Assembly: GCA_964020155.1 (NCBI GenBank)
Contig: OZ026553.1
Coordinates: 3,928,509-3,992,508, forward strand
Reading direction: 5' to 3'
Length of the DNA stretch: 64,000 nucleotides
Source of the DNA: Chondrilla cf. caribensis
Taxonomy: Eukaryota > Porifera > Demospongiae > Chondrillida > Chondrillidae
Shown here: positions 25,801-35,170 of the stretch, piece by piece
How positions within the stretch are numbered: the stretch's first letter is position 1
How the letters are laid out: every line of letters begins with the position of its first letter
Position numbers and translations under genes: made by a program
The notes under the pieces: generated by a model
What the model was told of the DNA's origin: nothing
Seen by the model: only the letters and a program-made list of their open reading frames with translations
Databases searched by the model: none

Positions 25801-28800
25801 GGTACTTCATATGTACTATGTGGCGTGTTTACATACTATAATGTTTGCTATACACCCACACAGTTGTATTGTTATGGTTGATGCAATACCTTGCCATGTT
25901 ATAGTTGAAGAGAGGTACAATATGTCAGCCCAGGTAGTACTAAGCCTTTGATCCACCCACACAACAGATCACATATATCCTGTACATTGCCTAGATTATG
26001 GATCTTCACAATAAAATTGTCCCACCTTTCAATAACATCACTCCTTTCGCCCCAGTATAGTCACTCTTCTGCAAGATATCTGCTATTCTTGCCATCACTG
26101 AGGGTTCTTTTGTACATGCAATGACACAAATGTGATTCAAAACAGTCAACCATGAGAATCCATCCCAGTTCTTCTGTATTTCTCCAACTTCTTCTTTGGA
26201 CATCAATCCTTTCTGACTGATATCACCAAGTGCTATGTAGAAGAAGGGGACGTAAGTAGTAATAACAACAACCAAAATAAGAAGAATAACAAGGAGAACA
26301 AGAAATAGAAGTAATACTGCAATACATGCTACATGTTTCCCTTGTGTACAGGGTTGGCATGTGCAGTGTGTACATGTCTGTCCACCATTAATTGGGGAAA
26401 TATGCCATATTCATTATTGAATAATTCATCAAGAAATGATGGATATGCACACAGTGTTACATGCATGTACAGACACACAGACATACATATACACAAGTAC
26501 AGTGTATGTACAGTATGTACAGATGTACTGTACACATATATGTCATTATATACATAAGTATGTACACACATGTCAGAGATCTGTAAATCTGGAAGGATTG
26601 TAGTGGGTATTGATACAATTGTTATACTGTTCATGAGGGCGAGGTCAGTGTTAACAATTGAGATGAAGTGTCCGTTATTATGTGGGATGTTTACATTTAG
26701 AATAATACAATTTTGTAAATCAACCACCCACACAGTTGTATTGTTATGGCTGATGCAATGATGTGCTATGGTATTATTCAAAACTAGGTACAATATGTCC
26801 ACATGGGATGTATTAAACTGTCCATCTCCCCACACAACACACCACATATTATATACACTGTATTGTCATGTACATTGGCCGGAGTACACAAAGACGTTGG
26901 TATACATGTCAGAGCTCTGTGACTATGGAAATATTGTAGTGGATATATACACAATTACTGTATTGTCAACGGGGGCAAGGTTGGTGTCAACAAAGAGTTT
27001 GTACCCACTACAGCCCTTCCAGAGGTACTTCATGCATATTTCCTATGTGGCGTGTTTACATACATATAATGTTTACTAGCCACCCACACAGTTGTATTGT
27101 TATGGTTGATGCAATACCTTGCCGTGTTATAGCCCAGGTAGTACTAAGTGTTATTAGTTAAAGAGAGGTACAATATGTCAGCCCAGGAACTACTAAGCCT
27201 TTGATCCACCCACACAACATATCACATATACATATCCTGTACATTACCGAGTTTATGGACGTTCAAAAAAAATTGTCCCACCTTTCAATAACATCACATG
27301 TTTCTGATCAGTAAAACCACTCTTCTGCAAGATAGCTGCAATTTTTGTCATCACTGAGGGTTCTTTTGTACATGAAATTGTACAAATGGAATTCAATGCA
27401 GTCTTCAGTGAGGATCCCTCCCAACACTTTGGTACTTGTTGAATTTCTTCGTTGGACATCAATCTTTCCTGACTGATATCACCAAGTGCTATGTAGAAGA
27501 AGGAGATCGCAGGTATGACATGTCAACATCGTTGCCGTTGACAAAATGGCCGCCAAATTTTACGATGATTTTGATATACCAGTTTTTCTCTGCACATGAC
27601 ATTTTCACCTCAAAATCCCCTGCACGTATGGATTGTCAGAGGTTGGTGGACAAACTGGAGGAAATCTTACAGCCTTAGAAACTTTGATTTGTCCGTTTTA
27701 TTGTGTATAATTTACTTCTGATTTGTATACACTAGTTCATATTTTCCTGTCTGTTTTACGTAATAACAAAAGTCCGTTTTTCAGGGGGTATTTTACATAC
27801 ATTACAATATGGAATAAGTTGGTTCCAAGATCATGTGTCTGTTTTAGCGCAGTGTCCGTATTCCAGGGAGCTGGATTATAGGGGTCCCACTGTATTGACG
27901 TTTTCATTTAAGTTGAGTTCCTGTGCAGCACTGCTAAATTGACACGAAATGCATGTGAATTAAGCATAATATGAGCTAGTGGATATACAGTATAGTAGGG
28001 ATCCATAAGCATAAATTTTACTGCATGTGATCTTCTACGATTGGCCCCACCAATCGTTTTAAGCTTTGCATCCAGCTATAATGTTTACTAACCACCCACA
28101 CAGTTGCATTGCTATGGTTGATACAATACCTTGCCATGTTATAGTTGAAGAGAGGTACAATATGTCAGCCCAGGAAGTACTAAGCCTTTGATCCACCCAC
28201 ACAACATATCACATATACATATCCTGTACATTACCTAGATTATGGATGTTCACAATAAAATTGTCCCACCTTTTAATAACATCACTCCTTCCGCCCGAGT
28301 ATAGTCACTGTTCTGCAAGATATCTGCTATTCTTGCCATCACTGAGGGTTCTTTTGTACATGAAATGGCACAAATGTGATTCAAAGCAGTCCACCATACG
28401 TATTTCTCCAAGTTTTTTTGTATTTCTCCAACTTCTTCTTTGGACATCAATCCTTCCTGACTGATATCACCAAGAGCTATGTAGTAGAAGGGGATGTTTG
28501 TAGTAATAACAACAACCAAAATAAGAAGAATAACAAGGAGAACAAGAAGTAGGAGTAATACTGCAATACATGCTACATGTTCCCCTTGTGTACAGGGTTG
28601 GCATGTGCAATGTGTGCATGTCTGTTCACCATTAATTGAGGAAATACACCACATTCGTCATTGAATTATTTATCAAGGAATGATAGAAATGCACACAGTG
28701 TCACATGCATGTGCACACGCACAGACATACATATACACAGATGTACGTACAGTGTCAACGTATGTACAGTGCATACAGATGGACTGTACACATACATGTC

Positions 28801-31800
28801 ATTATACATAAGTATGTACACACACATCAGAGATCTGTAAATCTGGAAGAAATGTAGTGGATATTGATACAATTGTTATACTTTTCATGAGGGCGAGGTC
28901 AGTGTTAACAATTGAGATAAAGTGTCTGTTATTATGTGGGATGTTTACACTTAAAATATTACCATTTGTAAATCAACCACCCACACTGTTGTGTTATGGC
29001 TGATGCAATGACGTGCTATGGTATTATTCAAAATTAGGTAGTAACAATAAATATTATGTCTAATCTAGACAATGTACATATCCTGTACATTGCCTAGATT
29101 ATGGATGTTCACAATAAAATTGTCCCACCTTTTAATAACATCACTGCTTCCGCTCCAGTGAAGTGATTCTGCAAGATATCTGCAATTCTTGCCATCACTG
29201 AGGGTTCTTTTGTACATGCAATGACACAAATGTGATTCAAAACAGTCAAACATGAGAATCTCCCCCAGTTCATCTGTATCTCTCCAACTTCTTCTTTGGA
29301 CATCAATCCTTCCTGACTGATATCACCAAGTACTATGTAGAAGAAGGGGATGTAAGTAGTAATAACAACAACCAAAATAAGAAGAATAACAAGAAGAACA
29401 AGAAATAGGAGTAATACAGCAATACATGCTACATGTTCCCCTTGTGTACAGGGTTGGCATGTGCAGTGTGTGCATGTCTGTTCACCATTAATCGGGGAGA
29501 TACACCACATTCGTCATTGAATAATTTTTCAAGAAATGATGGATATGCACACAGTGTCACATGCAAGTGCATTCGCACAGATATACATATACACAGATAT
29601 ACATACAGTGTCAATGTATGTACAGTACATATACAGATTGACTGTACACATATATGTCATAATATATGAGTATATGCACACACACGTCAGAGATCTGTAA
29701 ATCTGGAAGGATTGTAGTGGATATTGATACAATTGTTATACTTTTCATGAGGGCGAGGTCAGTGTTAACAATTGAGATAAAGTGTCTGTTATTATGTGGG
29801 ATGTTTACACTTAAAATATTACCATTTTGTAAATCAACCACCCGCACTGTTGTGTTATGGCTGATGCAATGACGTGCTATGGTATTATTCAAAACTAGGT
29901 ACAATATGTCCACATGGGAAGTATTAAACTGTCCATCTCCCCACAAAACACACCACATATTATTCATACTGTATTGTCATGTACATTGGCTGGAGTGCAC
30001 AAAGATTTTGGCATACATGTCAGAGCTCTGTGACTATGGAAATATTGTAGTGGATATAGACACAATTATACTGTATTGTTAACGAGGGCTAGGTTGGTGT
30101 CAACAATTAAGATAAAGAGTTTGTACCCACTACAGCCCTTTCAGAGGTACAGCATAATTATTTACTATACATACTATAATGTTCACTAACCACCCACACA
30201 GTTGCATTGTTATGGTTGATGCAATACCTTGCTGTGTTATTAGTTGAAGAGAGGTACAATATTATGTCAGCCCAGGAAGTACTGAGCCTTTGATCCACCC
30301 ACACAACATATCACATATACATATCCTGTACATTGTCTAGATTATGGATCTTCACAATAAAATTGTCCCACCTTAAAGTTTTAATAACATCACTTCTTCC
30401 TTCCCAGTAAAGCCACTCTTCTGCAAGATATCTACAATTCTTATCATCACTAAGGGTTCTTTTGTACATGAAATGGTACAAATGGGATTCAAAGCAGTCC
30501 TTGAGTATCTCCCCCTTGGCCAGTTCTGCATTTCTCCAAATTCTTCTTTGGAAATCAATCCTTCCTGACTGATATCACAAAGTGCTATGTAGAATAAGGG
30601 GACGTAAGTAGCAATAACATCAACCACAATAAGAAGCATAAGAAGGAGAACAAGAAATAGGAGTAATACTGCAATACATGCTACATGTTCCCCTTGTGTA
30701 TAGGATTGGCATGTGCAGTGTGTACATGTCTGTTTACCATTAATTAGGGAAATACACCACATCCATCACTGAAACATTCATCAAGAAATGATGGATAAGT
30801 GCTAAGTGTCACATGCATGTACGTACACACGCACAGACATACATACACACAAATGTACGTACAGTGTACAGTATATGTACAGTATATACAGATGGATTGT
30901 ACACGTACATGTCATAATATATAAGTATGTACACACACATCAGAGATATGTAAATCTGGAAGGATTGTAGTGGATATTGATACAAATGTTATACTGTTTA
31001 TAAGGGTGAGGTCAGTGTTAACAATTGAGATAAAGTGTCTGTACACTACAGCACTTCCAGAGGTCCTTCACAGTTATTATGTGATATTTTTACACTTTAA
31101 ATAATACTATTAAATTTTTGTAAATCAACCACCCACACAGTTGTATTGTTATGGCTGATGTAATGACGTGCTATGATATTATTCAAAAATAGGTATAATG
31201 TGTCCACATGGGAAGTATTAAACTGTCCATCTCCCCACACAACACACCACATATTATACACAATGCATTATCATGTACGTTGGCTGGAGTACACAAAGAT
31301 GTTGGTATACTTATGTACATACACACATGTCGGAGCTCTGTGACTCTGCAAGTATTTTAGTGGTTATTAACATCTTTATCATGAAATTACTGTATTGTTA
31401 ACGAGGGCATGGTTGGCATCAACAATTAAGATAAAGAGTGTGTACCCACTACTGCATCATACGCAAGTACACACACATGTCAGAGATTGTAGTGGACATG
31501 GATACAATTGTCATGAGGGTGAGGTCAGTTTTAACAACAGGGTTGGTTAGTATGTGGAGTGTGTGCATGTTTGTTCACCATCAATTGCGTAAAACACTGC
31601 CTTCATCATTGAATCACTTCTCAAGAAATGATAGATCAGCACACACACACACACACACACACACATGCATGCAGACACACACGTTCATTGGCTAGATTAT
31701 AGAGGCAATACATGCACACACACACGCACCCACAGACACACGGACACACATACACATACACATGTACTACACATACGTACATGACATCATAAGAATGTAT

Positions 31801-34800
31801 AAATGTAAATTTATGTGTATATTATGTGCATATCATAGTTATAAATACCCCTGGAAGGCCTGAAGCAGAAACATGAGTTCTCCCCTCATTTTACCACCAC
31901 TAACCAATACAATGTGTTAGGCTAAGCATGCTCCTTAACCACATGCCCTATTTCTACCTTGTTTAAAGAGAGGATAGTTGTATTACAATTGTGATAACAA
32001 GTACTAGGCATAATTTATACAAAACAAACTGATTGTTGTTATAATTTGAAGAGCTCTGTGGTTACTCACAATCTAGTCATGTCCCATCATGGTGCTACTT
32101 GGCACAAAAGGTAGTTAATTTTGAGTGTCTCTGACAAAAGGGTCCACTTGGTGAAAAATTTCCAAATACACTTTCTGATATCATTCGATAGCTACGTCAT
32201 AGGGGAACGTGTTTCCGTTGGAAGCGCTCAAATATTGTACTCCGTTCAATAGTTATGGATCGTTTCACAGACACCCCTGTCTACATCATAACTTTGAGAA
32301 CGAGTCGCTTCCGGTTTATTTATTTCAGTCCATATATTCATAACGTCACGAATACGCGAACTTGTAAAGAAGGGTAATGGAGGGCGGTTTGTGATTTCTG
32401 CAGAGAATTAGCAATTGTCATTAGCTACCCTTAACTTTAGATAACCTTGCAAGTTTTCAAAGAAGAAAGCTAAAATCACTCGCCCTACGTATACTTCTTT
32501 CATACATGCGAAGATTCCGCCAAACTCTGTATAACAAAACGGTGTATTTCCGAGAGCTAAATTTAGTAGCATAACTCAAGATGTAGTAGTCGTACAACAA
32601 TTTCGCTTTCAGAGAACATTCTACTAATGATTCAGAGTCAATTTTCGCAAAAAAAACATAAAATTGTTATTTCGAAGCCTATAATAGGTATTTTGTCGCC
32701 ATAACCACAGTTCATACTTTTTACCAAGTGGTCCCTTTTGTCAGAGATACTCACAATTGGATGAGGTGTGAACTAATTGCTAAGTTGGTAGAAATGTCCT
32801 CGCACTTTCTACTGGCCAGGCAATAGTGCATGGGGATGGTCTATCTGGCTGGACTACACACAGACATGCACACATGCATGTGTCCATACACATAACCCCA
32901 CCTGTCAACATTTTACTGTCTTCATTAAAATAATGTCTTCTTGTAATATCCGCTGTTTTAGTTAAAGTATCAGCTTCTTTACCACACTGGATGAACACCA
33001 GTCTGGCCATTAGATATCCCTTCATTCTCTTCATCTCTTGTACATCCTCACTAGTTATCAGCCCATTCTCATACAGTTCAGTCAACACTACACAACAGGT
33101 ACAAACAACATCTCATGTACTTGATCACTGGTAGAAGCTGAACCATCTACCTCATAACATCCCATCTCAAAGTTTGTGTGTAGTGTTACAGAATATATTC
33201 ATAGCAGTAAGCAATGTCTACTGTTGTAGTGAATATGGCACATATCAATGAGTTCACTGAGTACTGTACATAAATATTATGTGAGGCTAGGCTCATCAAC
33301 CAGATCAAGTAAGGTCTCCCTATTCATCCACCATCGTGTTGGGTGACACAGTATTGGTGAGGACAATAGACTAGATGGAGCACAATATTATAGTTGCCAA
33401 CCCTTGAAAATTACCTTCAGGGCCACTTGTGTATCTATACCTATATGTTGTCGCCAAAAAGGCTCAACAAATATAATATCCAGGTTAAGTATCATTGATT
33501 ATGCTTGATAAATAGCTGTGAAAGTAGTTTGGAACCTTGCTAAATAGCATACTGTATTTAGTGTGGAATAAATGTATCCCAGTTTTCTATATATTGCAAT
33601 TTAGACAACAAAAAGTAGATTAGTATGATGAACATAATCAGCCACTTTATGTTGTTATATTGCAAATGACTGTCAAATGCAAAGAGGAATGGAAAAGCCA
33701 ATTTTTGAGGGATAATTCGACGTTGCTCCCTATGATAGTAATTGTAAGTTTGTACCTCATTAAATTCACGAATTTACAATGAAAAACCTATGTAAATAAT
33801 TTCAAGAGCTTTAAAATTGTCCATCAGAGTACCAAACACTGCCAAATGAAAATTGAACAGGCTAAATAAACAGCTAGATAAAATCAAAGTGCTTTTTGTC
33901 AATTATAATGACACTTCTAAAGATGATTTGAATAAAGACAATTGGATCCTGTACTTGATCATTGGTAGAAGCTGAACAATCAACCTCATAACATGCCATC
34001 AAATTCATCACATCCCATCTCAATGTTTGCGTAACATTACAGAATTTTGTCACAACAGTAAGCAATATTTATTGTTGTAGTGGCACTTATCATTGAGTTC
34101 ACTGAGCACTGTACATATTACGTGAGGTTAGTCTCATTAACCAGATCCCCTAAATTAAATGTCTCCTTATTCATCCACCATCGTGTTGGGTGACACAGTA
34201 TTCGTCAGGACAATAGACTAGATGTAGCACAATGTGATTTATGGTATATCCACTATAATAGATGTCTATGTGCTTACCTGTTAGATACCTTAAGGTTAAG
34301 TTTGTCAGCTGAGAAGGATAGCCTTCGAGTGTCTTAATGGCTGCTTTGTGCTGCTTCCCTGACTTCCTCAATAGAACAAGAGTCAGGTCTAGAGCCTGTA
34401 TATCAGGAATATACCAAAAATATTCATTTTTAATTTTTTCACATTCCTCTTCAGTCACAACTCCTTCCTTAAGATGAAGTATTCTCATCACTGTACAGTA
34501 AAAGGGAAGAGTACATGTTCAGGGAATTACCATGACAACACTCAAATATCAACAAGTTACTTCATCATCGCCTATTACTGTACGAAGAATTACACTACAA
34601 TACAATAAGGATAAGATTGATGTAGAACGGAGCAGCATTTTGATGACACACTTCGCAAGATGGACTATTCGTCCGTGAATTCTAAACACCACATATAATA
34701 TCATCTCAGTCGAGGACATCACTTTACAGAACATTAGTTTCATCGTTCATTTTTCGACTGGAAGATATTTCGATATAATTACCTTTCGTGAGGTCGGGAT

Positions 34801-34843
34801 CAGGATATCTATAAGTACAACAACACGGGTTTCCAGTAGCCAT
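16457..34843 (-). CDS. DDR2: complete helical-repeat / ZU5 / UPA-like / Death-domain protein gene
   Basis: Twenty exons join without a stop: 34783-34843, 34278-34490, 32902-33087, 29129-29332, 28270-28476, 27282-27488, 26026-26232, 24996-25202, 23905-24111, 22479-22667, 22237-22416, 21651-21797, 20275-20375, 19176-19928, 18961-19024, 18230-18828, 18007-18144, 17693-17939, 17242-17289, 16457-16755. Total 4,464 nt, about 1,487 residues. Approximate layout: residues 1-20 Cys-rich start; 21-153 two helical modules; 154-566 six array modules; 567-772 four divergent modules; 773-1023 YGSTTHSSG-type repeat; 1045-1150 ZU5; about 1150-1372 UPA-like and following region; 1389-1487 Death domain. ZU5-UPA-Death is known from PIDD, UNC5 and ankyrins, where it mediates autoinhibition and death-fold assembly. 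No signal peptide or true membrane segment is seen, so a cytoplasmic adaptor role is inferred. Confidence 0.75.
17242..17289 (-). CDS. DDR2 exon 19, small linker
   Basis: 48 nt, phase 1-1 (tatctccag| to GAGAAG|GTAGGT); SPGVGTQESAAVNRE. The equivalent exon before the relic Death domains is at 13900-13941. Confidence 0.62.
17693..17939 (-). CDS. DDR2 exon 18
   Basis: 247 nt, phase 0-1 (tcttcacag| to GCTT|GTAAGT). Reads IRKADVRYDNHN, FLVDVTQNNCHSDCRALC and CYSVKAEDVVEEVPGE. Four conserved Cys residues lie in the middle. Not identified beyond its position between the UPA-like and Death regions. Confidence 0.72.
18007..18144 (-). CDS. DDR2 exon 17, UPA-like continuation
   Basis: 138 nt, phase 0-0 (cactacag| to CACAA|GTGAGT). 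Reads VLNKYWKHWRRCFKH and GKCWGAYLVSPQ. Confidence 0.7.
18230..18828 (-). CDS. DDR2 exon 16, ZU5 domain and start of UPA-like region
   Basis: 599 nt, phase 1-0 (actgaag| to CTAAAG|GTACAG). Reads FRMEVPATAISS (compare the ZU5 'IPPGAI' turn), GPFALPSGYRLASPVVYVWF and SLKLHIPHWI, the hallmark 'SPVV ... L.IPH' of ZU5. The second part (LLGLAMREKIPSRYC to VAIIYNIPYWLK) has UPA-like character. Two ordinary ORFs overlap here because a second frame is also open at the 5' end. Confidence 0.78.
18961..19024 (-). CDS. DDR2 exon 15, linker
   Basis: 64 nt, phase 0-1 (gtctag| to CATG|GTGAGT); DPTPSSGGSSDPPRRDAGPD, a flexible Ser/Pro/Gly linker before ZU5. Confidence 0.68.
19176..19928 (-). CDS. DDR2 exon 14, Gly-Tyr-Ser-Thr 9-residue repeat
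   Basis: 753 nt, phase 0-0 (ctgcgtag| to CATTA|GTAAGT). About 24 copies of a 9-residue unit (YGSTTHSSG/YGSTTRSSG), then a Pro/Ser/Thr-rich tail (PPPAQPFKLKTISSTDQPTL). Probably disordered, with regular Tyr spacing suited to multivalent contacts or phosphorylation. DDR3's exon is 267 nt with six units; the 486-nt difference is exactly 18 units, so frame is kept. Confidence 0.75.
19288..19922. repeat. 27-bp coding minisatellite (about 24 units)
   Basis: On the plus strand the unit is GATCCATATCCTGAGCTGTG followed by TGTAGTA. All three minus frames and one plus frame stay largely open, a side effect of a 27-bp period; only the YGST frame fits the splice phases. Confidence 0.95.
20026..20080. 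repeat. Short hairpin in a DDR2 intron
   Basis: Inverted arms around TGTTCTAC and GTAGAACA. Conserved at about 54318-54375. Function unknown. Confidence 0.45.
20275..20375 (-). CDS. DDR2 exon 13, phase 1-0 adaptor exon
   Basis: 101 nt; YYWGDRLSKEECDKLFSF and WRDELKRLAK. It ends in phase 0 at CTAAG|GTATCT and so changes phase from the 1-1 modules to the 0-0 minisatellite exon. DDR3 offers an additional downstream donor, ATGAAG|GTAAAT. Confidence 0.62.
20858..21185. mobile_element. TACC-ended MITE in a DDR2 intron
   Basis: 328-bp insert with imperfect inverted ends (TACCATGAACATTGGTTGTT at left; the right end reads back as TACCGTAAATGCTGGTTGTT). A different element (55157-55766) sits at the same place in DDR3. 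Confidence 0.7.
21651..21797 (-). CDS. DDR2 exon 12, short helical module
   Basis: 147 nt, phase 1-1 (attgctag| to AATAG|GTGAGT). Reads ISELCSRVLPKKMKY and WNVVRTGNPIHRDI. The DDR3 equivalent is one codon longer because its donor is shifted. Confidence 0.7.
22237..22416 (-). CDS. DDR2 exon 11, module of unknown fold
   Basis: 180 nt, phase 1-1. The acceptor acctttag| gives a 62-nt intron and keeps phase 1. Reads GSKAIHQVFGGKR, VVSGVLGVLLLHEDRHSL and TTEDELIIKFQ. Confidence 0.68.
22479..22667 (-). CDS. DDR2 exon 10, divergent helical module
   Basis: 189 nt, phase 1-1; LLGKNLLANKIFTGKE, then CPRPLEISLETAKVFEEHG. Boundaries taacctag| and GAGAG|GTGAGA. Equivalent exons: 1-43 and 57108-57296. Confidence 0.72.
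22763..22850. repeat. (CA)n microsatellite
   Basis: CA tract upstream of DDR2 exon 10, at the same place as 134-284 and 57393-57493 but shorter. Confidence 0.95.
23044..23247. mobile_element. Internally deleted MITE copy
   Basis: Same element and insertion point as 488-818, so inserted before the tandem duplication, but the right half is largely deleted (about 204 bp remain). Confidence 0.55.
23420..23460 (-). pseudogene. Truncated array-exon relic in DDR2
   Basis: Only the last 41 nt of an array exon remain, and the donor is mutated from GTGGG to GCGGG. The breakpoint differs from that of the DDR1 and DDR3 relics. Confidence 0.55.
23905..24111 (-). CDS. DDR2 array exon 9 (207 nt, PMCWEG subtype)
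   Basis: Phase 1-1 and last of the array; reads EEIQRVPMCWEG and SGFTDQKHVMLLKG. The SGFTDQKHV ending is shared with exon 6 and resembles the DDR3 exon at 60583 (SGFTDHKHV). Confidence 0.73.
24996..25202 (-). CDS. DDR2 array exon 8 (207 nt)
   Basis: Phase 1-1; reads KEVVGVIQKNWDGYSC. The donor is TGAAAG|GTGAGA, closer to consensus than the GTGGGA of its siblings. Confidence 0.73.
26026..26232 (-). CDS. DDR2 array exon 7 (207 nt)
   Basis: Phase 1-1; LGDISQKGLMSKEEV with ILQKSDYTGAKG near the end. Closest in sequence to exons 5 and 8. Confidence 0.73.
27282..27488 (-). CDS. DDR2 array exon 6 (207 nt, PKCWEG subtype)
   Basis: Phase 1-1 and open; begins LGDISQERLMSNEEI. The usual upstream pyrimidine tract is cut to about 20 nt by the insert at 27506-27894, so acceptor strength may be reduced. 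Confidence 0.65.
27506..27894. mobile_element. Transposon fragment, pogo/Tigger-like end
   Basis: The duplicated-unit sequence breaks at about 27506 and resumes after 27894. On the minus strand the insert starts TACAGTGGGACCCCTATAAT, resembling the CAGTGG...CCTCTATAAT ends of pogo/Tigger elements. A short open piece on the plus strand is not a recognisable transposase. Confidence 0.5.
28270..28476 (-). CDS. DDR2 array exon 5 (207 nt)
   Basis: Phase 1-1; LGDISQEGLMSKEEV start with the variant middle KNLEKYVWW and ILQNSDYTRAEG near the end. Confidence 0.73.
29129..29332 (-). CDS. DDR2 array exon 4 (204 nt)
   Basis: Phase 1-1, 68 codons. One residue shorter than its siblings because ILQKSGFTG is replaced by ILQNHFTG. 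The donor AAAAG|GTGGG is intact. Confidence 0.73.
30372..30584 (-). pseudogene. Array exon with premature stop in DDR2
   Basis: Matches the array exons, but two extra codons near the donor create MLLKL followed by TAA before the phase-1 junction. If spliced in, it would truncate the protein near residue 220, so it is left out of the DDR2 model. It could be a skipped pseudo-exon or a poison exon. It also diverges inside (NWPRGRYSR). Confidence 0.6.
31440..32901. other. Repetitive intron of DDR2
   Basis: CA-rich patches (31640-31765), sequence shared with 4750-5100, and a DNA-transposon-like insert (32123-32752). No exon seen. Confidence 0.5.
32123..32752. mobile_element. Non-autonomous DNA transposon, long inverted ends
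   Basis: 630 bp starting GAGTGTCTCTGACAAAAGGG; the right end reads back as GAGTATCTCTGACAAAAGGG. The inverted ends extend about 36 bp with few mismatches. Absent from the matching DDR1 and DDR3 introns. No transposase frame. Confidence 0.75.
32902..33087 (-). CDS. DDR2 exon 3, helical module
   Basis: 186 nt, phase 1-1, opening LTELYENGLITSEDV, with FIQCGKEADT and ITRRHYFNEDSK. The KE-x4-T-x-x-I pattern lines up with KEPSVMARIADIL of the array exons, pointing to one ancient module family. Confidence 0.73.
33088..34277. other. DDR2 intron 2
   Basis: No exon. About 33395-33950 has no counterpart in the DDR1 intron and may be an insertion; the inserted part is AT-rich and flanked by a repeat of the 'ttgatcactggtagaagctgaac' segment (33120 and 33956). 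Confidence 0.45.
34278..34490 (-). CDS. DDR2 exon 2, helical module
   Basis: 213 nt, phase 1-1, 71 residues with LHLKEGVVTEEECEKI and a Leu-rich middle. Boundaries ctgtacag| and AACAG|GTAAGC. Confidence 0.72.
34783..34843 (-). CDS. DDR2 exon 1 (start codon)
   Basis: ATG at 34843-34841; reads MATGNPCCCTYRYPDPDLTK and ends in phase 1 at AAAG|GTAATT. This is the start because the exon is the conserved 5' end in both DDR1 and DDR2 and lies opposite the NOSIP-like gene. Confidence 0.68.
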
Positions 34844-35170
34844 TTTCGAGGGATAGCGAACAGATTGCGAAATCCCCCTTCTGTCCAGTGCCTACTGCAT
34901 AGTCGATCGTCTATTACTCTGGACCAGTCCTAGTCTACCAGCGTGAATGTGCTTGTTCTGTGTTTGGTGCATTTGATGTGGATGAGATGTTCATGTAAAA
35001 ACACCACTGTAGGGGTTATAAACCATTATATTAACCACTCAGTGGAATTGGAGAAAGTTATGCTAACGGGGAGTGACGGTGATGATCAAAGGGACGCTGA
35101 CTTTCAGTTTAAATTTTAAGATTGTGAACCGGAATTGAAACAATAAATGACTCTGAATTTCGGCGAAAGA
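34844..35170. promoter_or_regulatory. Divergent 5' region shared by DDR2 and NOSIP-like copy 2
   Basis: 327 bp between the DDR2 ATG (minus) and the NOSIP-like ATG (plus), conserved with 6335-6713 apart from the short MITE insert there. Confidence 0.5.

Larger units (their letters stand above)
23461..31439 (-). repeat. DDR2 array of duplicated exon-plus-intron units
   Basis: Array exons and their flanking introns are repeated in direct orientation about every 0.8-1.4 kb. Shared intron landmarks on the plus strand include 'cagcccttccagaggtac', 'aaatcaaccacccacacag' and a CA-rich stretch before each unit. Many long open frames in these introns are shared only because the DNA is recently duplicated. 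I see no splice evidence for further exons. Confidence 0.65.

Noticed and set aside
26329..26847. Long minus-strand frames in array introns (for example 26329-26847) as separate genes.
   Set aside because: They run through CA-rich repeats, lack consistent splice sites, and are broken at different points in sister units.
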